DNA of 64,000 bases, taken from contig NZ_JAGF01000001.1 in assembly GCF_000526515.1 (NCBI RefSeq), forward strand, positions 1,364,001-1,428,000, written 5' to 3'. Position 1 is the first letter of the stretch, and each line of letters opens with the position of its first letter. Shown here one piece after another: positions 35,105 to 44,701 of the stretch. The position numbers and the translations under genes were made by a program. Source of the stretch: Cellulomonas sp. KRMCY2. GTDB taxonomy: Bacteria; Actinomycetota; Actinomycetes; Actinomycetales; Cellulomonadaceae. The notes under the pieces are model-generated. The model was not told where the DNA came from. It saw nothing but the letters and a program-made list of their open reading frames with translations, and ran no database searches.

Positions 35105-36604
35105 ATGGCGACCGTCGCTCCGCACCGGGTCCGTGCCGGCAGGTCCCTCGAGCTGGCCCTGCTCGTGCTCGCCCTGAGCATCGGTGTGGGTGCCTACGCC
35201 CTCGTCGGTCTCGCCACCGCCGGGACGATGCCGGCCGACATCTTCGGCTACAGCGCCGGCCTGGTCGCGCTGTCCGTCGGGCTGCACCTGGTGCTGCGCT
35301 GGCGGGCGCCCTTCGCGGACCCGGTGATCCTGCCGGTCGCCGTGGCACTGAACGGCGTCGGGCTGGCGATGATCTACCGGATCGACTTCGCGTACGGCCT
35401 GCGCGGCCGCGAGTCGAGCTTCGCCGAGCGGCAGATGGGCTGGACCGCCCTCGGGGTGGTGCTCGCCGCAGCCGTGCTCATCCTGCTGCGCGACCACCGG
35501 ACCCTGCGGCGCTACACCTACACCGCGATGATCGCCGGCCTCGTCCTGATCGTCCTTCCTCTGGTGCCCGGGCTGGGCGCGGAGATCAACGGGGCACAGA
35601 TCTGGATCCGGGTCGCCGGCAACTCCTTCCAGCCCGCCGAGATCGGCAAGATCGCGCTCGCCGTGTTCTTCGCCGGGTATCTGGTCACCACGCGCGACAC
35701 GCTCGCCCTGGCTGGCCCGAAGGTGCTCGGCCTGCAGCTGCCGAGACCGCGCGACCTCGGTCCGATCCTGCTCGCCTGGGCCGTCTCGCTCGGCGTGCTG
35801 GTCTTCGAGCGCGACCTCGGCACCTCGCTGCTCTTCTTCGGGCTGTTCGTCGGGATGCTGTACCTGGCCACCGAGCGGCTCAGCTGGGTCGTCATCGGCA
35901 TGACGCTCTTCGTCGGCGGAGCCGCGCTCGCCGCCAAGGCGTTCAGCCACGTCGGCGCACGCTTCGAGGCCTGGCTGCACGCCCTGGACGACAACGTGTT
36001 CAACGCGTCGCCGGGCGGCTCCGGCCAGCTCGTCCGCGGTCTGTACGGGATGGCGAGCGGCGGGCTGTTCGGCACCGGCTGGGGCCAGGGCCGACCGGAC
36101 CTGGTGCCGTTCGCGGAGTCCGACTTCATCGTCGCCTCCCTCGGCGAGGAGCTCGGTCTGACCGGCCTGCTCGCCGTGCTCGTGTGCTACCTGGTGCTCG
36201 CCCAGCGCGGCCTGCGCACCGCCATCGGCGTCCGCGACGGCTTCGGCAAGCTGTTCGCCGGCGGGATGTCCTTCGTCGTGGCGTTCCAGTGCTTCGTCGT
36301 GGTCGGCGGGGTGACCCGGATCATCCCGCTGACCGGTCTGACCATGCCGTTCCTCGCCTACGGGGGGTCGTCGCTGCTGGCCAACTGGGTCATCGTCGCG
36401 CTGCTCCTGCGGATCTCCGACAGCGCCCGTCGACCCGCGGGTGCGACCGGCACGATCGGCATCGTCGAGCTGCCCGGCTCCGGCGACTCGGGCGCGGCGC
36501 GTCCGGTCGGGGGCGCCGGCGCCGAACGCGGCACGGCTCCGGTCGCGGCAGGCTCCGACGACCAGGCGACCGAGCTGATCGACGTCGGTGACCTCGACCG
36601 ATGA
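35105..36604 (+). CDS. rodA: FtsW/RodA/SpoVE-family peptidoglycan polymerase
   Basis: SEDS glycosyltransferase that polymerises lipid II with its partner class B PBP, here the adjacent PbpA. The 499-residue protein has about 12 membrane segments; conserved parts include WIRVAGNSFQPAEIGKIALA, FERDLGTSLLFFGLF, SEDSFI-like ESDFIVASLGEELGL and FLAYGGSSLLANW. A Gly/Ala-rich cytoplasmic tail of about 60 residues follows. The ATG at 35105 is the first plausible start after pstP; the stop overlaps pbpA by 4 bases. Confidence 0.93.
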   Translation: MATVAPHRVRAGRSLELALLVLALSIGVGAYALVGLATAGTMPADIFGYSAGLVALSVGLHLVLRWRAPFADPVILPVAVALNGVGLAMIYRIDFAYGLRGRESSFAERQMGWTALGVVLAAAVLILLRDHRTLRRYTYTAMIAGLVLIVLPLVPGLGAEINGAQIWIRVAGNSFQPAEIGKIALAVFFAGYLVTTRDTLALAGPKVLGLQLPRPRDLGPILLAWAVSLGVLVFERDLGTSLLFFGLFVGMLYLATERLSWVVIGMTLFVGGAALAAKAFSHVGARFEAWLHALDDNVFNASPGGSGQLVRGLYGMASGGLFGTGWGQGRPDLVPFAESDFIVASLGEELGLTGLLAVLVCYLVLAQRGLRTAIGVRDGFGKLFAGGMSFVVAFQCFVVVGGVTRIIPLTGLTMPFLAYGGSSLLANWVIVALLLRISDSARRPAGATGTIGIVELPGSGDSGAARPVGGAGAERGTAPVAAGSDDQATELIDVGDLDR

Positions 36605-38052
36605 ACACTCCGCTGCGTCGTCTCGCGACAGTCGTCGTCGTCATGTTCCTCGCCCTGATGGGCGGTGCGACCTGGGTCCAGTTCGTCCAGGCCGGCGACC
36701 TCAACCTCGACCCGCGCAACGTCCGCACCCTGTACCGCGAGTACGGCAACGCACGCGGGCCGATCGTCGTGGGCGGCAACGCGATCGCCGCCTCGACCCC
36801 GATCGACGACCCCTTCGGCTACCAGCGCGCCTACACCGCCGGCGAGCTCTACGCACCGGTGACCGGGTTCTACTCGGTCGTCTACGGCCGCGACGGCATC
36901 GAGGAATGGATGAACACCGAGCTCAACGGCTCGGCCGACTCCCTGTTCTACGCCCGCCTCGAGGACCTCATCACGGGCCGCCAGCCACAGGGGGCTGCGG
37001 TCGAGCTGACGATCGACCCGGTCGTGCAGCAGGCCGCGTGGGACGCCCTGGGTGATCAGCGCGGAGCCGTCGTGGCGATCGACCCGACCACCGGGGCGAT
37101 CCTGGCCATGGTCTCGAAGCCGAGCTACGACCCGAACGTGCTCGCCGGCCACGACACCGCCGCAGTCAACGAGGCGTGGACGGCGCTGCAGGCCGCCGAG
37201 GGCAACCCGATGTCCAACCGCGCGATCGCCGGCACCACCTACCCGCCGGGCTCGACCTTCAAGCTGATCACGGCAGCCGCCGCCCTGGAGTCGGGGATGA
37301 CGCCGCAGACCGAGCTCGCCGCACCGGTCGAGCTCGACCTGCCGCAGACCTCGGCGATGCTCGGCAACTTCGGCGGCGCCGCCTGCAGCCCGACCGGCAC
37401 GCTGAGCCTCGCCGACGCGCTGCGCATCTCGTGCAACACGGCGTTCGGCCAGCTCGGCCTCGACCTGGGCGACGACGCCCTGCGCGCGCAGGCCGAGGCC
37501 TTCGGCTTCGACGCCCCGCTGAACGTGCCGATGCGGGTCGCCGAGAGCCACTTCCCGGCCGACCCGGACGCACCCCAGACGGCGATGTCGGCGATCGGCC
37601 AGTACGAGGTGCGCGTGACGCCGCTGCAGATGGCCATGGTCTCGGCGGCCGTGGCCAACGGCGGCGTCCAGATGCGGCCCTACCTCGTGCAGTCGGTCCG
37701 CAGCTCGGACCTGACGGTCGTCTCGGAGACCAGCCCGACCGAGCTGTCCCGGCCGATCTCGTCGGTCACGGCCGCCGCGCTGCGGGACATGATGGTCGGC
37801 GTCGTCGCCTCCGGCAGCGGCCAGGCGGCCCAGATCGCCGGCGTCCAGGTCGCGGGCAAGACGGGTACCGCGCAGACGACCGAGGACGTCGCACCGCACG
37901 CCTGGTTCACGGCCTTCGCGCCGGCCGACAACCCGCGGGTGGCCATCGCCGTCGTCGTCGAGAACGGCGGCGCGATGGGTAGCGAGGCCACCGGTGGCCA
38001 GGTCGCTGCACCCATCGCCAGGGCCGTCATCGAGGCGGTGCTCGCCCGATGA
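36601..38052 (+). CDS. pbpA: Class B penicillin-binding protein PbpA
   Basis: A peptidoglycan transpeptidase, 483 residues, with an N-terminal membrane anchor (VVVMFLALMGGATWVQFV) and a short pedestal domain. The transpeptidase domain carries SxxK as STFK (PPGSTFKLITAA), SxN as SCN (RISCNTAFGQLG) and KTG as GKTGTAQ. Its stop overlaps the pknA start. Confidence 0.94.
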   Translation: MNTPLRRLATVVVVMFLALMGGATWVQFVQAGDLNLDPRNVRTLYREYGNARGPIVVGGNAIAASTPIDDPFGYQRAYTAGELYAPVTGFYSVVYGRDGIEEWMNTELNGSADSLFYARLEDLITGRQPQGAAVELTIDPVVQQAAWDALGDQRGAVVAIDPTTGAILAMVSKPSYDPNVLAGHDTAAVNEAWTALQAAEGNPMSNRAIAGTTYPPGSTFKLITAAAALESGMTPQTELAAPVELDLPQTSAMLGNFGGAACSPTGTLSLADALRISCNTAFGQLGLDLGDDALRAQAEAFGFDAPLNVPMRVAESHFPADPDAPQTAMSAIGQYEVRVTPLQMAMVSAAVANGGVQMRPYLVQSVRSSDLTVVSETSPTELSRPISSVTAAALRDMMVGVVASGSGQAAQIAGVQVAGKTGTAQTTEDVAPHAWFTAFAPADNPRVAIAVVVENGGAMGSEATGGQVAAPIARAVIEAVLAR

Positions 38053-39521
38053 AGCCGATCGCCGACATCGCCCTCGGTGGGCGCTACCGACTCGTCTCGC
38101 GGATCGCCGTCGGCGGGATGGGCGAGGTGTGGGTCGCGCACGACGAGTCCCTCGCCCGGGACGTGGCGGTCAAGGTCCTGCGCGAGGAGTTCGCGGGCGA
38201 CGCCGGGTTCCTCGAGCGCTTCCGGGCGGAGGCCCGCAACAGCGCCCAGCTCTCGCACCCGAACATCGCCCAGCTCTACGACTACGGCGAGCAGGACGGC
38301 TCGGGGTTCCTCGTCATGGAGCTCGTCCTCGGCGAGCCGATGTCCGACCTGCTGGACCGCCAGCCCGTCCTGCCCACCCGACGGCTGCTGCCGATCCTCG
38401 CCCAGACCGCGCGGGCCCTGCACGCCGCGCACGTGGCCGGGGTCATCCACCGGGACGTCAAGCCCGGCAACATCCTGCTGGCCCGCTCCGGCCGGGTGAA
38501 GATCACCGACTTCGGCATCGCGACAGCCAGCAACCAGATCCCGATGACCGCGACCGGGATGGTCATGGGCACCGCCCAGTACCTCTCGCCCGAGCAGGCG
38601 ATCGGCCGGGCCGCGACCCCTGCGTCCGACATCTACTCGCTCGGCATCGTCGCCTACGAGTCCCTGGTCGGGAACCGACCGTTCACCGGTCCCACCGCCG
38701 TCGACATCGCCGTCGCGCACGTGAACACACCGGTCCCGCCGATGCCGACCGACGTGGAGCCCGAGCTCGCGGCGCTGGTCATGCGGATGCTCGACAAGGA
38801 CCCCGAGGAGCGTCCGCGGTCGGCTGCGTCGCTCGCCCGGACCCTCGACGGGATGCTCGACCGCACGCCTCCCGGTGGGACCCCGCTGGCGTACGGCCGG
38901 CACGCCCGGGCGGTCGACGTGCTCGACGGCATGGCGTCGGCTGCGGCCGCCGGGGGCAGCGCCCCGTCGGGGACGTCGGGCCAGGGTGCCTCGGGCAACC
39001 CCGAGCGCCCGGCGCTCGGCAGCCTCGAGGACGAACCCACCGACGCGCGGCCGCCGACGCCCGGGGTGGGTACCCGGGCGACAGTCGTGCCGGGACGTTC
39101 GATCGAGGAGTCCGCCGGACGCCGCACCGCGGCCGTGCCACCGGTCTTCGCGCCACCGGCACCGCCGCCGGTCACCGTCGCCGACGCCGATGCCCCGACC
39201 GGTGCTCCGGGCCTGTTCCTCGGTCGGACCTCGACGACGACCGGCCGACGGTGGGGCCAGGTGTCCCGACCTCTGGTCGTGCTCGTGCTCATGCTGCTCT
39301 TTGCGCTGCTCGGCGCCCTGTTCGCCGATACGCTCTGGGGGCCGTCCCGCGCGACGGGGCCGGACCGGACCGGCGACCCGTACGAGATCGTGATGGTCGC
39401 CTCTGCCGTGCCAGGCGACAGTGGTGAGAAGATCGGGCCGATGCCCGACCAGGACAGCGGCCGGACCACGAACCGTGGCCCGACGACGGCTATGCAGACG
39501 ACGACAGCGAGGGACCAGTAG
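38049..39521 (+). CDS. pknA: Ser/Thr protein kinase, PknA type
   Basis: A 490-residue transmembrane kinase. The kinase domain (about 10-275) has GGMGEVWVAHD, AVKVL with the catalytic Lys, HRDVKPGNILL, DFGIATA and YLSPEQA. A Pro/Ala/Gly-rich juxtamembrane linker and one membrane helix (LVVLVLMLLFALLGALFADTLW) lead to a short outer tail with no PASTA domain. The arrangement before pknB is the standard actinobacterial order. Confidence 0.93.
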   Translation: MKPIADIALGGRYRLVSRIAVGGMGEVWVAHDESLARDVAVKVLREEFAGDAGFLERFRAEARNSAQLSHPNIAQLYDYGEQDGSGFLVMELVLGEPMSDLLDRQPVLPTRRLLPILAQTARALHAAHVAGVIHRDVKPGNILLARSGRVKITDFGIATASNQIPMTATGMVMGTAQYLSPEQAIGRAATPASDIYSLGIVAYESLVGNRPFTGPTAVDIAVAHVNTPVPPMPTDVEPELAALVMRMLDKDPEERPRSAASLARTLDGMLDRTPPGGTPLAYGRHARAVDVLDGMASAAAAGGSAPSGTSGQGASGNPERPALGSLEDEPTDARPPTPGVGTRATVVPGRSIEESAGRRTAAVPPVFAPPAPPPVTVADADAPTGAPGLFLGRTSTTTGRRWGQVSRPLVVLVLMLLFALLGALFADTLWGPSRATGPDRTGDPYEIVMVASAVPGDSGEKIGPMPDQDSGRTTNRGPTTAMQTTTARDQ

Positions 39522-41551
39522 TGGTGGACGACGCACCTCGGATCCTCGGCGGCCGCTACGAGGTCGGCGAGCTCATCGGGCGCGGCGGGATGGCCGAGGT
39601 TCACATCGGCCACGACACGCGCCTCGGCCGTACCGTGGCGATCAAGATCCTGCGCTCGGACCTCGCTCGCGACCCCTCCTTCCAGGCCCGGTTCCGTCGC
39701 GAGGCCCAGGCCGCCGCGAGCCTCAACCACCCGGCGATCGTCGCGGTCTACGACACCGGCGAGGACGTCTTCACCGAGCCGACCGGCGGCGGCGTCGCGC
39801 ACGTCCCGTTCATCGTCATGGAGTACGTCGAGGGCCACACCGTCCGCGACATCCTGCGCGACGGCGCGGCCGTGCCGATCGAGGAGGCCGTGGAGATCAC
39901 CACCGGCGTCCTCTCGGCGCTCGAGTACTCCCACCACGCGGGCATCGTGCACCGCGACATCAAGCCCGCCAACGTCATGCTCACCCCGACCGGCGCGGTC
40001 AAGGTGATGGACTTCGGGATCGCCCGGGCCATGGCCGACGCCGCCGGGACGATGACCCAGACCCAGGCCGTCATCGGCACCGCGCAGTACCTGTCACCCG
40101 AGCAGGCGCGTGGCGAGCAGGTCGACGCCCGCAGCGACCTGTACTCGACGGGCTGCCTGCTGTTCGAGCTGCTCACCGGACGTCCGCCGTTCATCGGCGA
40201 CTCGCCCGTCGCTGTCGCGTACCAGCACGCCCGCGAGGAGGCCCAGCCGCCCAGCACCTTCGCCTCGGACGTGCCGGACGGCCTGGACCGGATCACGATG
40301 AAGGCGCTCGCGAAGGATCGCGACCAGCGCTACAGCACGGCCGCCGAGTTCCGCTCCGACCTCGAGTCCGCGGTCCGTGGCGGGCACATCAACGCCCCGG
40401 CCGTCGGCGCCCTGGGCGCGGCCGCGTTCGGTGCGGGCGCTCTGGGCGCCGGCGCAGCCGGCCTCGGTGGCGGCCCGGCCACGGCTGCGACGCAGGTGAT
40501 CCGCGCGGGCGTCTCACCGGCGCAGGTCGTCCCCGCCGCCAACCCGTGGGGCCAGGTCGGCGCCGAGCCCACCGGACCCGCGGCGCACCGCTACCCCGAT
40601 CCGGAGGACGAGGAGCCGAACCGCCGTTGGGTCGTCTGGGCCCTCGTCGTGGTCGCGATCGCGGCCATCGGCGGCATCCTGTGGCTGCTGACCCAGGGTG
40701 ACCCTGCCGGTCCGACGGAGCCGACGACGGTAACGCTCAAGGACCTCACCGGCATGGAGGAGAGCCTCGCGCAGAACGAGATCGAGGACCTCGGCCTGAC
40801 CTACAAGCCCCTGACCGAGGCCAGCGCCGACGTCGCCGAGGGCCACGTCGTCCGCACGAACCCCGGGGCCGGCGAGGTGCCCGCGGCCAGCACCGTCGAG
40901 GTGTGGATCTCCGGCGGACCCGACGCGGTGACGATCCCGACCCTGACGAACTTCACCCAGGTCGATGCCCGCGCGACCCTCGAGGGGCTCGGCTTCGACG
41001 AGATCCTGACCCGCACGGAGGACAACCCCTCCGTGCTCAAGGACGCCGTCATCGGCACCGAACCGGCCGCCGGGGAGTCCGTCGCGCCCAACACCCCGAT
41101 CACCCTGATCCTGTCCACCGGCCAGGTCGAGCTCGTGGACCTCACCGGCAAGCTGGAGGCCGAGGCGCGGCAGATCCTGGTCGACCTGCGCCTGATCCCG
41201 ACGATCACGCAGGAGGAGAGCGACGAGCCGGTCGGCACCGTGATCAGGCAGTCGCGGACCCCCGGACCGGTGCCGCAGGGCGCCGACGTCACCCTGACGA
41301 TCGCGATCGCGCGGGCACCGGCGCAGGTGACGGTCCCGGACGTCGTGGGGATGACCTGGCCCAACGCGCAGAGCATGCTCGGCAGCTACAACCTCAACGC
41401 CGAGAAGGTCGACGAGCCCAACGCGGACATCCTGACGAAGGGTCTCGTGATCCGGACGGAGCCCGGCGCCGGCACCAACGTCGACGAGGGCAGCACCGTG
41501 CGCGTCATCGTCTCGAGCGGCCCAGGCCCGGACGCCACCCAGGCACCCTGA
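39521..41551 (+). CDS. pknB: Ser/Thr protein kinase PknB with PASTA domains
   Basis: The main growth-control kinase, sensing cell-wall fragments outside the cell. The 676-residue protein has a kinase domain (about 10-280; GGMAEVHIGHD, AIKIL, HRDIKPANVML, DFGIARA, YLSPEQA). A linker with GAGALGAGAAGLGG and one membrane helix (VVWALVVVAIAAIGGILWLL) follow. Outside are four PASTA repeats (starting VTLKDLTGMEESLAQ, VTIPTLTNFTQVDA, VELVDLTGKLEAEA, VTVPDVVGMTWPNA). The GTG at 39521 shares a base with the pknA stop. A strong terminator closes the operon. Confidence 0.95.
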   Translation: MVDDAPRILGGRYEVGELIGRGGMAEVHIGHDTRLGRTVAIKILRSDLARDPSFQARFRREAQAAASLNHPAIVAVYDTGEDVFTEPTGGGVAHVPFIVMEYVEGHTVRDILRDGAAVPIEEAVEITTGVLSALEYSHHAGIVHRDIKPANVMLTPTGAVKVMDFGIARAMADAAGTMTQTQAVIGTAQYLSPEQARGEQVDARSDLYSTGCLLFELLTGRPPFIGDSPVAVAYQHAREEAQPPSTFASDVPDGLDRITMKALAKDRDQRYSTAAEFRSDLESAVRGGHINAPAVGALGAAAFGAGALGAGAAGLGGGPATAATQVIRAGVSPAQVVPAANPWGQVGAEPTGPAAHRYPDPEDEEPNRRWVVWALVVVAIAAIGGILWLLTQGDPAGPTEPTTVTLKDLTGMEESLAQNEIEDLGLTYKPLTEASADVAEGHVVRTNPGAGEVPAASTVEVWISGGPDAVTIPTLTNFTQVDARATLEGLGFDEILTRTEDNPSVLKDAVIGTEPAAGESVAPNTPITLILSTGQVELVDLTGKLEAEARQILVDLRLIPTITQEESDEPVGTVIRQSRTPGPVPQGADVTLTIAIARAPAQVTVPDVVGMTWPNAQSMLGSYNLNAEKVDEPNADILTKGLVIRTEPGAGTNVDEGSTVRVIVSSGPGPDATQAP

Positions 41552-41570
41552 CCCGACCCGCACCGAACCC

Positions 41571-41613
41571 TGTCAGACCTGTGGCCCCTCAACCGGGGGC
41601 CACAGGTCTGACA
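41571..41613. terminator. Terminator after pknB, 18-base perfect stem
   Basis: 41571-41588 pairs without mismatch to 41596-41613 around a 7-base loop. It lies between the convergent pknB and pabA/trpG genes and can stop both. Confidence 0.85.
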
Positions 41614-41631
41614 GGTCCGGGGTGGCGCCGG

Positions 41632-42291
41632 TCAGGCGTGGGCGGCCTCGCGGACGAGCGGGGCCATGCCGGCCGATGCCTCGACGGCGCCGACCAGGCC
41701 ACAGATCTCCAGCCAGTTCGCCAGCAGCCGGTGGCCGCCCTCGGTGAGCACCGACTCGGGGTGGAACTGCACACCATGCAGCGGCAGGTCGCGGTGCTGC
41801 AGGCCCATGATCACGCCCGTGCCGTCGCTGTTGAGCGTCCTGGCGGTGACCACGAGCTCGTCCGGCACCGTCCCGTCGACGACCGCGAGCGAGTGGTAGC
41901 GCGTCGCGACGAACGGTGACGCAAGGCCTGCGAGCACGCCGGCGCCCTCGTGCGTCACGGCACTCGTCTTGCCGTGCATGAGCTCGGGTGCATGGGTCAC
42001 CGTCGCGCCGAAGACCTCACCGAGGGCCTGGTGGCCGAGGCAGACGCCGAGCATCGGCAGACCGGCGGCCGCACAGTCGCGGATCACGTCCATGCTCTGC
42101 CCGGCCGCCCGCGGCGTTCCCGGACCCGGCGAGATCAGCACGCCGTCGAAGCCCTCGCGCTCGGCGAGCGGAGGCACGGCGTCGTTGCGCACGACGACTG
42201 TCTGCGCCCCGAGCTGGTCGAGGTAGCCGACGATCGTGTAGACGAACGAGTCGTAGTTGTCCACGACGAGGATCCTGGTCATCTCACTCAT
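41632..42291 (-). CDS. pabA: Anthranilate/aminodeoxychorismate synthase glutaminase subunit
   Basis: A 219-residue class I glutamine amidotransferase that supplies ammonia for anthranilate or 4-amino-4-deoxychorismate synthesis. It opens ILVVDNYDSFVYTIVGYL, has ISPGPGTP, the nucleophile Cys in LGVCLGHQALGEVFGA, and the His-Glu pair in LHGVQFHPESVLTEGG. The synthase partner (TrpE/PabB) is not adjacent, and this position next to the kinase operon is usual for pabA-like genes of actinobacteria. It may serve both pathways. Confidence 0.9.
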   Translation of the reverse strand: MSEMTRILVVDNYDSFVYTIVGYLDQLGAQTVVVRNDAVPPLAEREGFDGVLISPGPGTPRAAGQSMDVIRDCAAAGLPMLGVCLGHQALGEVFGATVTHAPELMHGKTSAVTHEGAGVLAGLASPFVATRYHSLAVVDGTVPDELVVTARTLNSDGTGVIMGLQHRDLPLHGVQFHPESVLTEGGHRLLANWLEICGLVGAVEASAGMAPLVREAAHA

Positions 42292-42391
42292 CCACCGTGA
42301 TGTCGTTGACGGGCATGGACGGGGCGATCGGCAGGAGCACCCAGGTGCGACAGCGTGCCACCTGGGCCACCGCGCGCACCACCGGGAGCCG

Positions 42392-43135
42392 TCACGACGC
42401 CTCCGGGACCGTGGCGAACTCGAGGCCGACGGTCTGCTCGTACGCGGGGAGCAGCAGCTCGGTCTCGGTCGTGACGGACCAGCCGAGGCCGATCAGGTCG
42501 ACGTAGTCGAGGAACTCCTGGATCTCCGGCGACGCGAGCAGCGTCTCCTTGAGCTGCTCGGGATCGCCGATCGCCCGGACCACGTACGGCGGCGAGTAGG
42601 TCTGCCCGTGCAGCAGCAGGACGTTGCCGACGCAGCGGAAGGCCGACGTGGAGATGACCCGCTGGTCCTGCAGCGTCATGGCCTCGGCGCCACCGGCCCA
42701 CAGCGCGTTGATCACGGCCTGGAGGTCCTGCTGGTGGATCACCAGGTAGTCGTTGGTGACCCACGCCGGGTGACGGCTGCTGGGCTGCGCGTCGGTCAGG
42801 CGCACCGTCAGACCCGGGCCGGTCGCGGCCACGCGACCGGCCGCGAACGCGAGGAGGTTCGCCTCCTGCGCCAGCTCCGGGCTGAGCTCGGACGTCTGGG
42901 CGTCGGTGAGTCGCTCCACCTCGCCGAGCAGGCTCTCGACCTCGGACTCGAGCTCATCCGCGGCGTCCTGCTCCGCCTCGACCAGGCCGGCGAGGTCCTG
43001 CGGGTGACGCGCGCTGGTGCTGTCGGCCAGCCGCGCGTTGGCGGCGAACAGGAAGCCGGCCAGCAGCAGCACGGCCACGACGCCCACCGCACCCCAGACG
43101 GGCGGGCGAGGCGCACGGCGGTGCCGCTCGGCCAT
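42392..43135 (-). CDS. DUF881-family membrane protein
   Basis: A 247-residue protein with an N-terminal membrane helix (VWGAVGVVAVLLLAGFLFA) and a Glu-rich coiled coil (residues about 50-85). The DUF881 domain includes GLTVRLTDA, NDYLVIHQQDLQAVINALWAGGAEAMTLQDQRV and YSPPYVVRAIGDP. DUF881 proteins commonly flank crgA and the kinase genes in actinobacteria; the molecular role is unknown. The 100 bases to pabA contain no gene that I can support. Confidence 0.88.
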   Translation of the reverse strand: MAERHRRAPRPPVWGAVGVVAVLLLAGFLFAANARLADSTSARHPQDLAGLVEAEQDAADELESEVESLLGEVERLTDAQTSELSPELAQEANLLAFAAGRVAATGPGLTVRLTDAQPSSRHPAWVTNDYLVIHQQDLQAVINALWAGGAEAMTLQDQRVISTSAFRCVGNVLLLHGQTYSPPYVVRAIGDPEQLKETLLASPEIQEFLDYVDLIGLGWSVTTETELLLPAYEQTVGLEFATVPEAS

Positions 43136-43258
43136 CGGTGTCCTCCCGTCCCGGTCTGCGCGTGCTGCGCGACGGGTGGCGTCGCGGTGCCCACTACGCT
43201 AGACGAGAACACCGGGCGCTCCGTGCGCCCCGAGCCTGCGAAGCACAGGAGCCACACC

Positions 43259-43504
43259 GTGCCCGAGTCGAAGTCGCGCAAGAAGCCCGCCTATGTGCCG
43301 CCGCCCGCCCCGCACGTCGCCAAGACCAACCCGACCTGGCTCGTCCCGACCATGCTGACCCTCATGGTGGGCGGCCTGCTCTGGATCGTGGCGACGTACA
43401 TCTTCCAGGCGGACTACCCGATCCCGGGGATCGGCAACGGCAACCTCGCCATCGGCTTCGTGATGATCATCGCCGGGTTCGGCCTGACCACGCGCTGGCA
43501 CTGA
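43259..43504 (+). CDS. crgA: Cell division protein CrgA
   Basis: An 81-residue small membrane protein that helps recruit divisome parts in actinobacteria. It has a basic N-terminus (MPESKSRKKPAYVPPP), then NPTWLVPTMLTLMVGGLLWIV and NLAIGFVMIIAGFGLTTRWH, the two CrgA membrane helices with the typical PTWLV-type motif. The GTG at 43259 has AGGAG 8 bases upstream. It is divergent from the DUF881 gene. Confidence 0.92.
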   Translation: MPESKSRKKPAYVPPPAPHVAKTNPTWLVPTMLTLMVGGLLWIVATYIFQADYPIPGIGNGNLAIGFVMIIAGFGLTTRWH

Positions 43505-43765
43505 CGCCCACGGTCCCCCATCTGGGCGACCACCCGGCTGCTGCCGCCGTGCCCCTGCTCGCACCGGGCTCGCCCGGCCCCGGAGCGCCGGCGCGCACAT
43601 CTCGACCACGGCCCACCGGTCCGCCGGTGGGCACTCGTGCGTCCGGGGCCCTGCCCGGAATCCGCCCGGATGCGCCGGGCCCGGTCCGGATGCGCCGCAG
43701 GAGGTCCCGATGCGCCGCAGGAGCCTGGCCGCGCGCCGAAAGTTCTCCCCAGCGGTGGACATCTC

Positions 43766-43790
43766 TGTGGATAACTACACCGGTGTAGTT
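43766..43790. promoter_or_regulatory. Perfect DnaA box joined to an 18-base palindrome
   Basis: TGTGGATAA (43766-43774) is the reverse of the TTATCCACA DnaA consensus. It overlaps AACTACACCGGTGTAGTT (43773-43790), a perfect 18-base palindrome that touches the rhomboid stop codon. The palindrome could end rhomboid transcription or bind a protein. The remainder of 43505-43790 between crgA and the rhomboid gene is GC-rich, with repeated GATGCGCCG-type words and no gene. Confidence 0.5.
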
Positions 43791-44650
43791 CAGACCGTGG
43801 CGTACTTGAGCGCCGCCAGGACCACGAGCAGGATGCCGACACCGACGGTCGCCCCGACGCCGATCGTCCGGCGCCGCGCCTTGGGCGCGTAGGCGTACGC
43901 GCCGCCCAGGACGAGTCCGACGAGCAGCCCACCGAGGTGGGCCTCCCACGAGATCCTCGGCACGACGAAGCCGATGACGGCGTTGATCGCCAGGATCACC
44001 AGGATCCCGCTGGCGCTGCGCCCTAGGCGCCGCAGGACCACGAGGATCGCGCCGAACAGCCCGAAGACGGCACCGGAGGCGCCGACGACGCCCTGCTGCC
44101 AGGTGCCACCGAGACCGGGGGTCGCCAGCAGGGTCACCATGACCGCGCCACCGATGGCCGACAGCAGGTAGAGGCTCACGAACCGCCACCGGCCGAGCGC
44201 CGGCTCGAGGTTCTGCCCGAGGACCCACAGCGCGTACATGTTGAAGGCGATGTGCAGGAAGCTGCTGGGGTCGTGCAGGAACGCGGACGTCAGGAAGCGC
44301 CACGGTTCGACGTCGCCCACCGAGGGCGCGAAGATCAGCGCGTTCGTGAACCGGTCGCCGACCGCGAGCTGGAGCAGGAAGCCGACGACGTTCAGCCCGA
44401 TCAGCGTCGTCGTGACGACGGGCACACCGCCGCGCATCGGGGCGCCGAACGCGGTGCGCGCCTGCGGGGCGGTGCGGCTGGCCGCGCGCACACAGTCCAC
44501 GCAGTGCACCCCGACGGCCGCCGGGACCTGGCACTGCGCGCAGGTCGGGCGCCCGCACCGCTGGCACCGCACGTAGGAGACACGGTCAGGGTGGCGTGGG
44601 CAGACCGGCACCGGTGTCGGTGCGGGTCCGCCGGGGTACGGCGTGGTCAT
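43790..44650 (-). CDS. Rhomboid-family intramembrane serine protease with N-terminal zinc-binding domain
   Basis: A 286-residue protein. The N-terminus has a B-box-like Cys/His cluster (CPRHPDRVSYVRCQRCGRPTC, CQVPA, HCVDC), then six or seven membrane helices. The catalytic Ser is in VVGASGAVFGLFGA and the His in EAHLGGLLVGL. An HIAFNMYALWVLG segment matches the family. The substrate is unknown. It lies 88 bases upstream of the cyclophilin terminator region on the same strand. Confidence 0.9.
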   Translation of the reverse strand: MTTPYPGGPAPTPVPVCPRHPDRVSYVRCQRCGRPTCAQCQVPAAVGVHCVDCVRAASRTAPQARTAFGAPMRGGVPVVTTTLIGLNVVGFLLQLAVGDRFTNALIFAPSVGDVEPWRFLTSAFLHDPSSFLHIAFNMYALWVLGQNLEPALGRWRFVSLYLLSAIGGAVMVTLLATPGLGGTWQQGVVGASGAVFGLFGAILVVLRRLGRSASGILVILAINAVIGFVVPRISWEAHLGGLLVGLVLGGAYAYAPKARRRTIGVGATVGVGILLVVLAALKYATV

Positions 44651-44669
44651 CGGTCTCCCAGACAGCCAG

Positions 44670-44695
44670 GCCGGCGGCGATCTCTCGCCGCCGGC
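44670..44695. terminator. Hairpin between cyclophilin and rhomboid genes
   Basis: A perfect 11-base stem (44670-44680 with 44685-44695) with a TCTC loop. It follows the cyclophilin gene in its direction of reading and precedes the rhomboid gene. Confidence 0.65.
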
Positions 44696-44701
44696 TCGGT
44701 C

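Noticed and set aside
42293-42388. 32-codon frame in the gap between the DUF881 gene and pabA
   Set aside because: It is coupled to the pabA start but has no ribosome binding site and no recognisable similarity.
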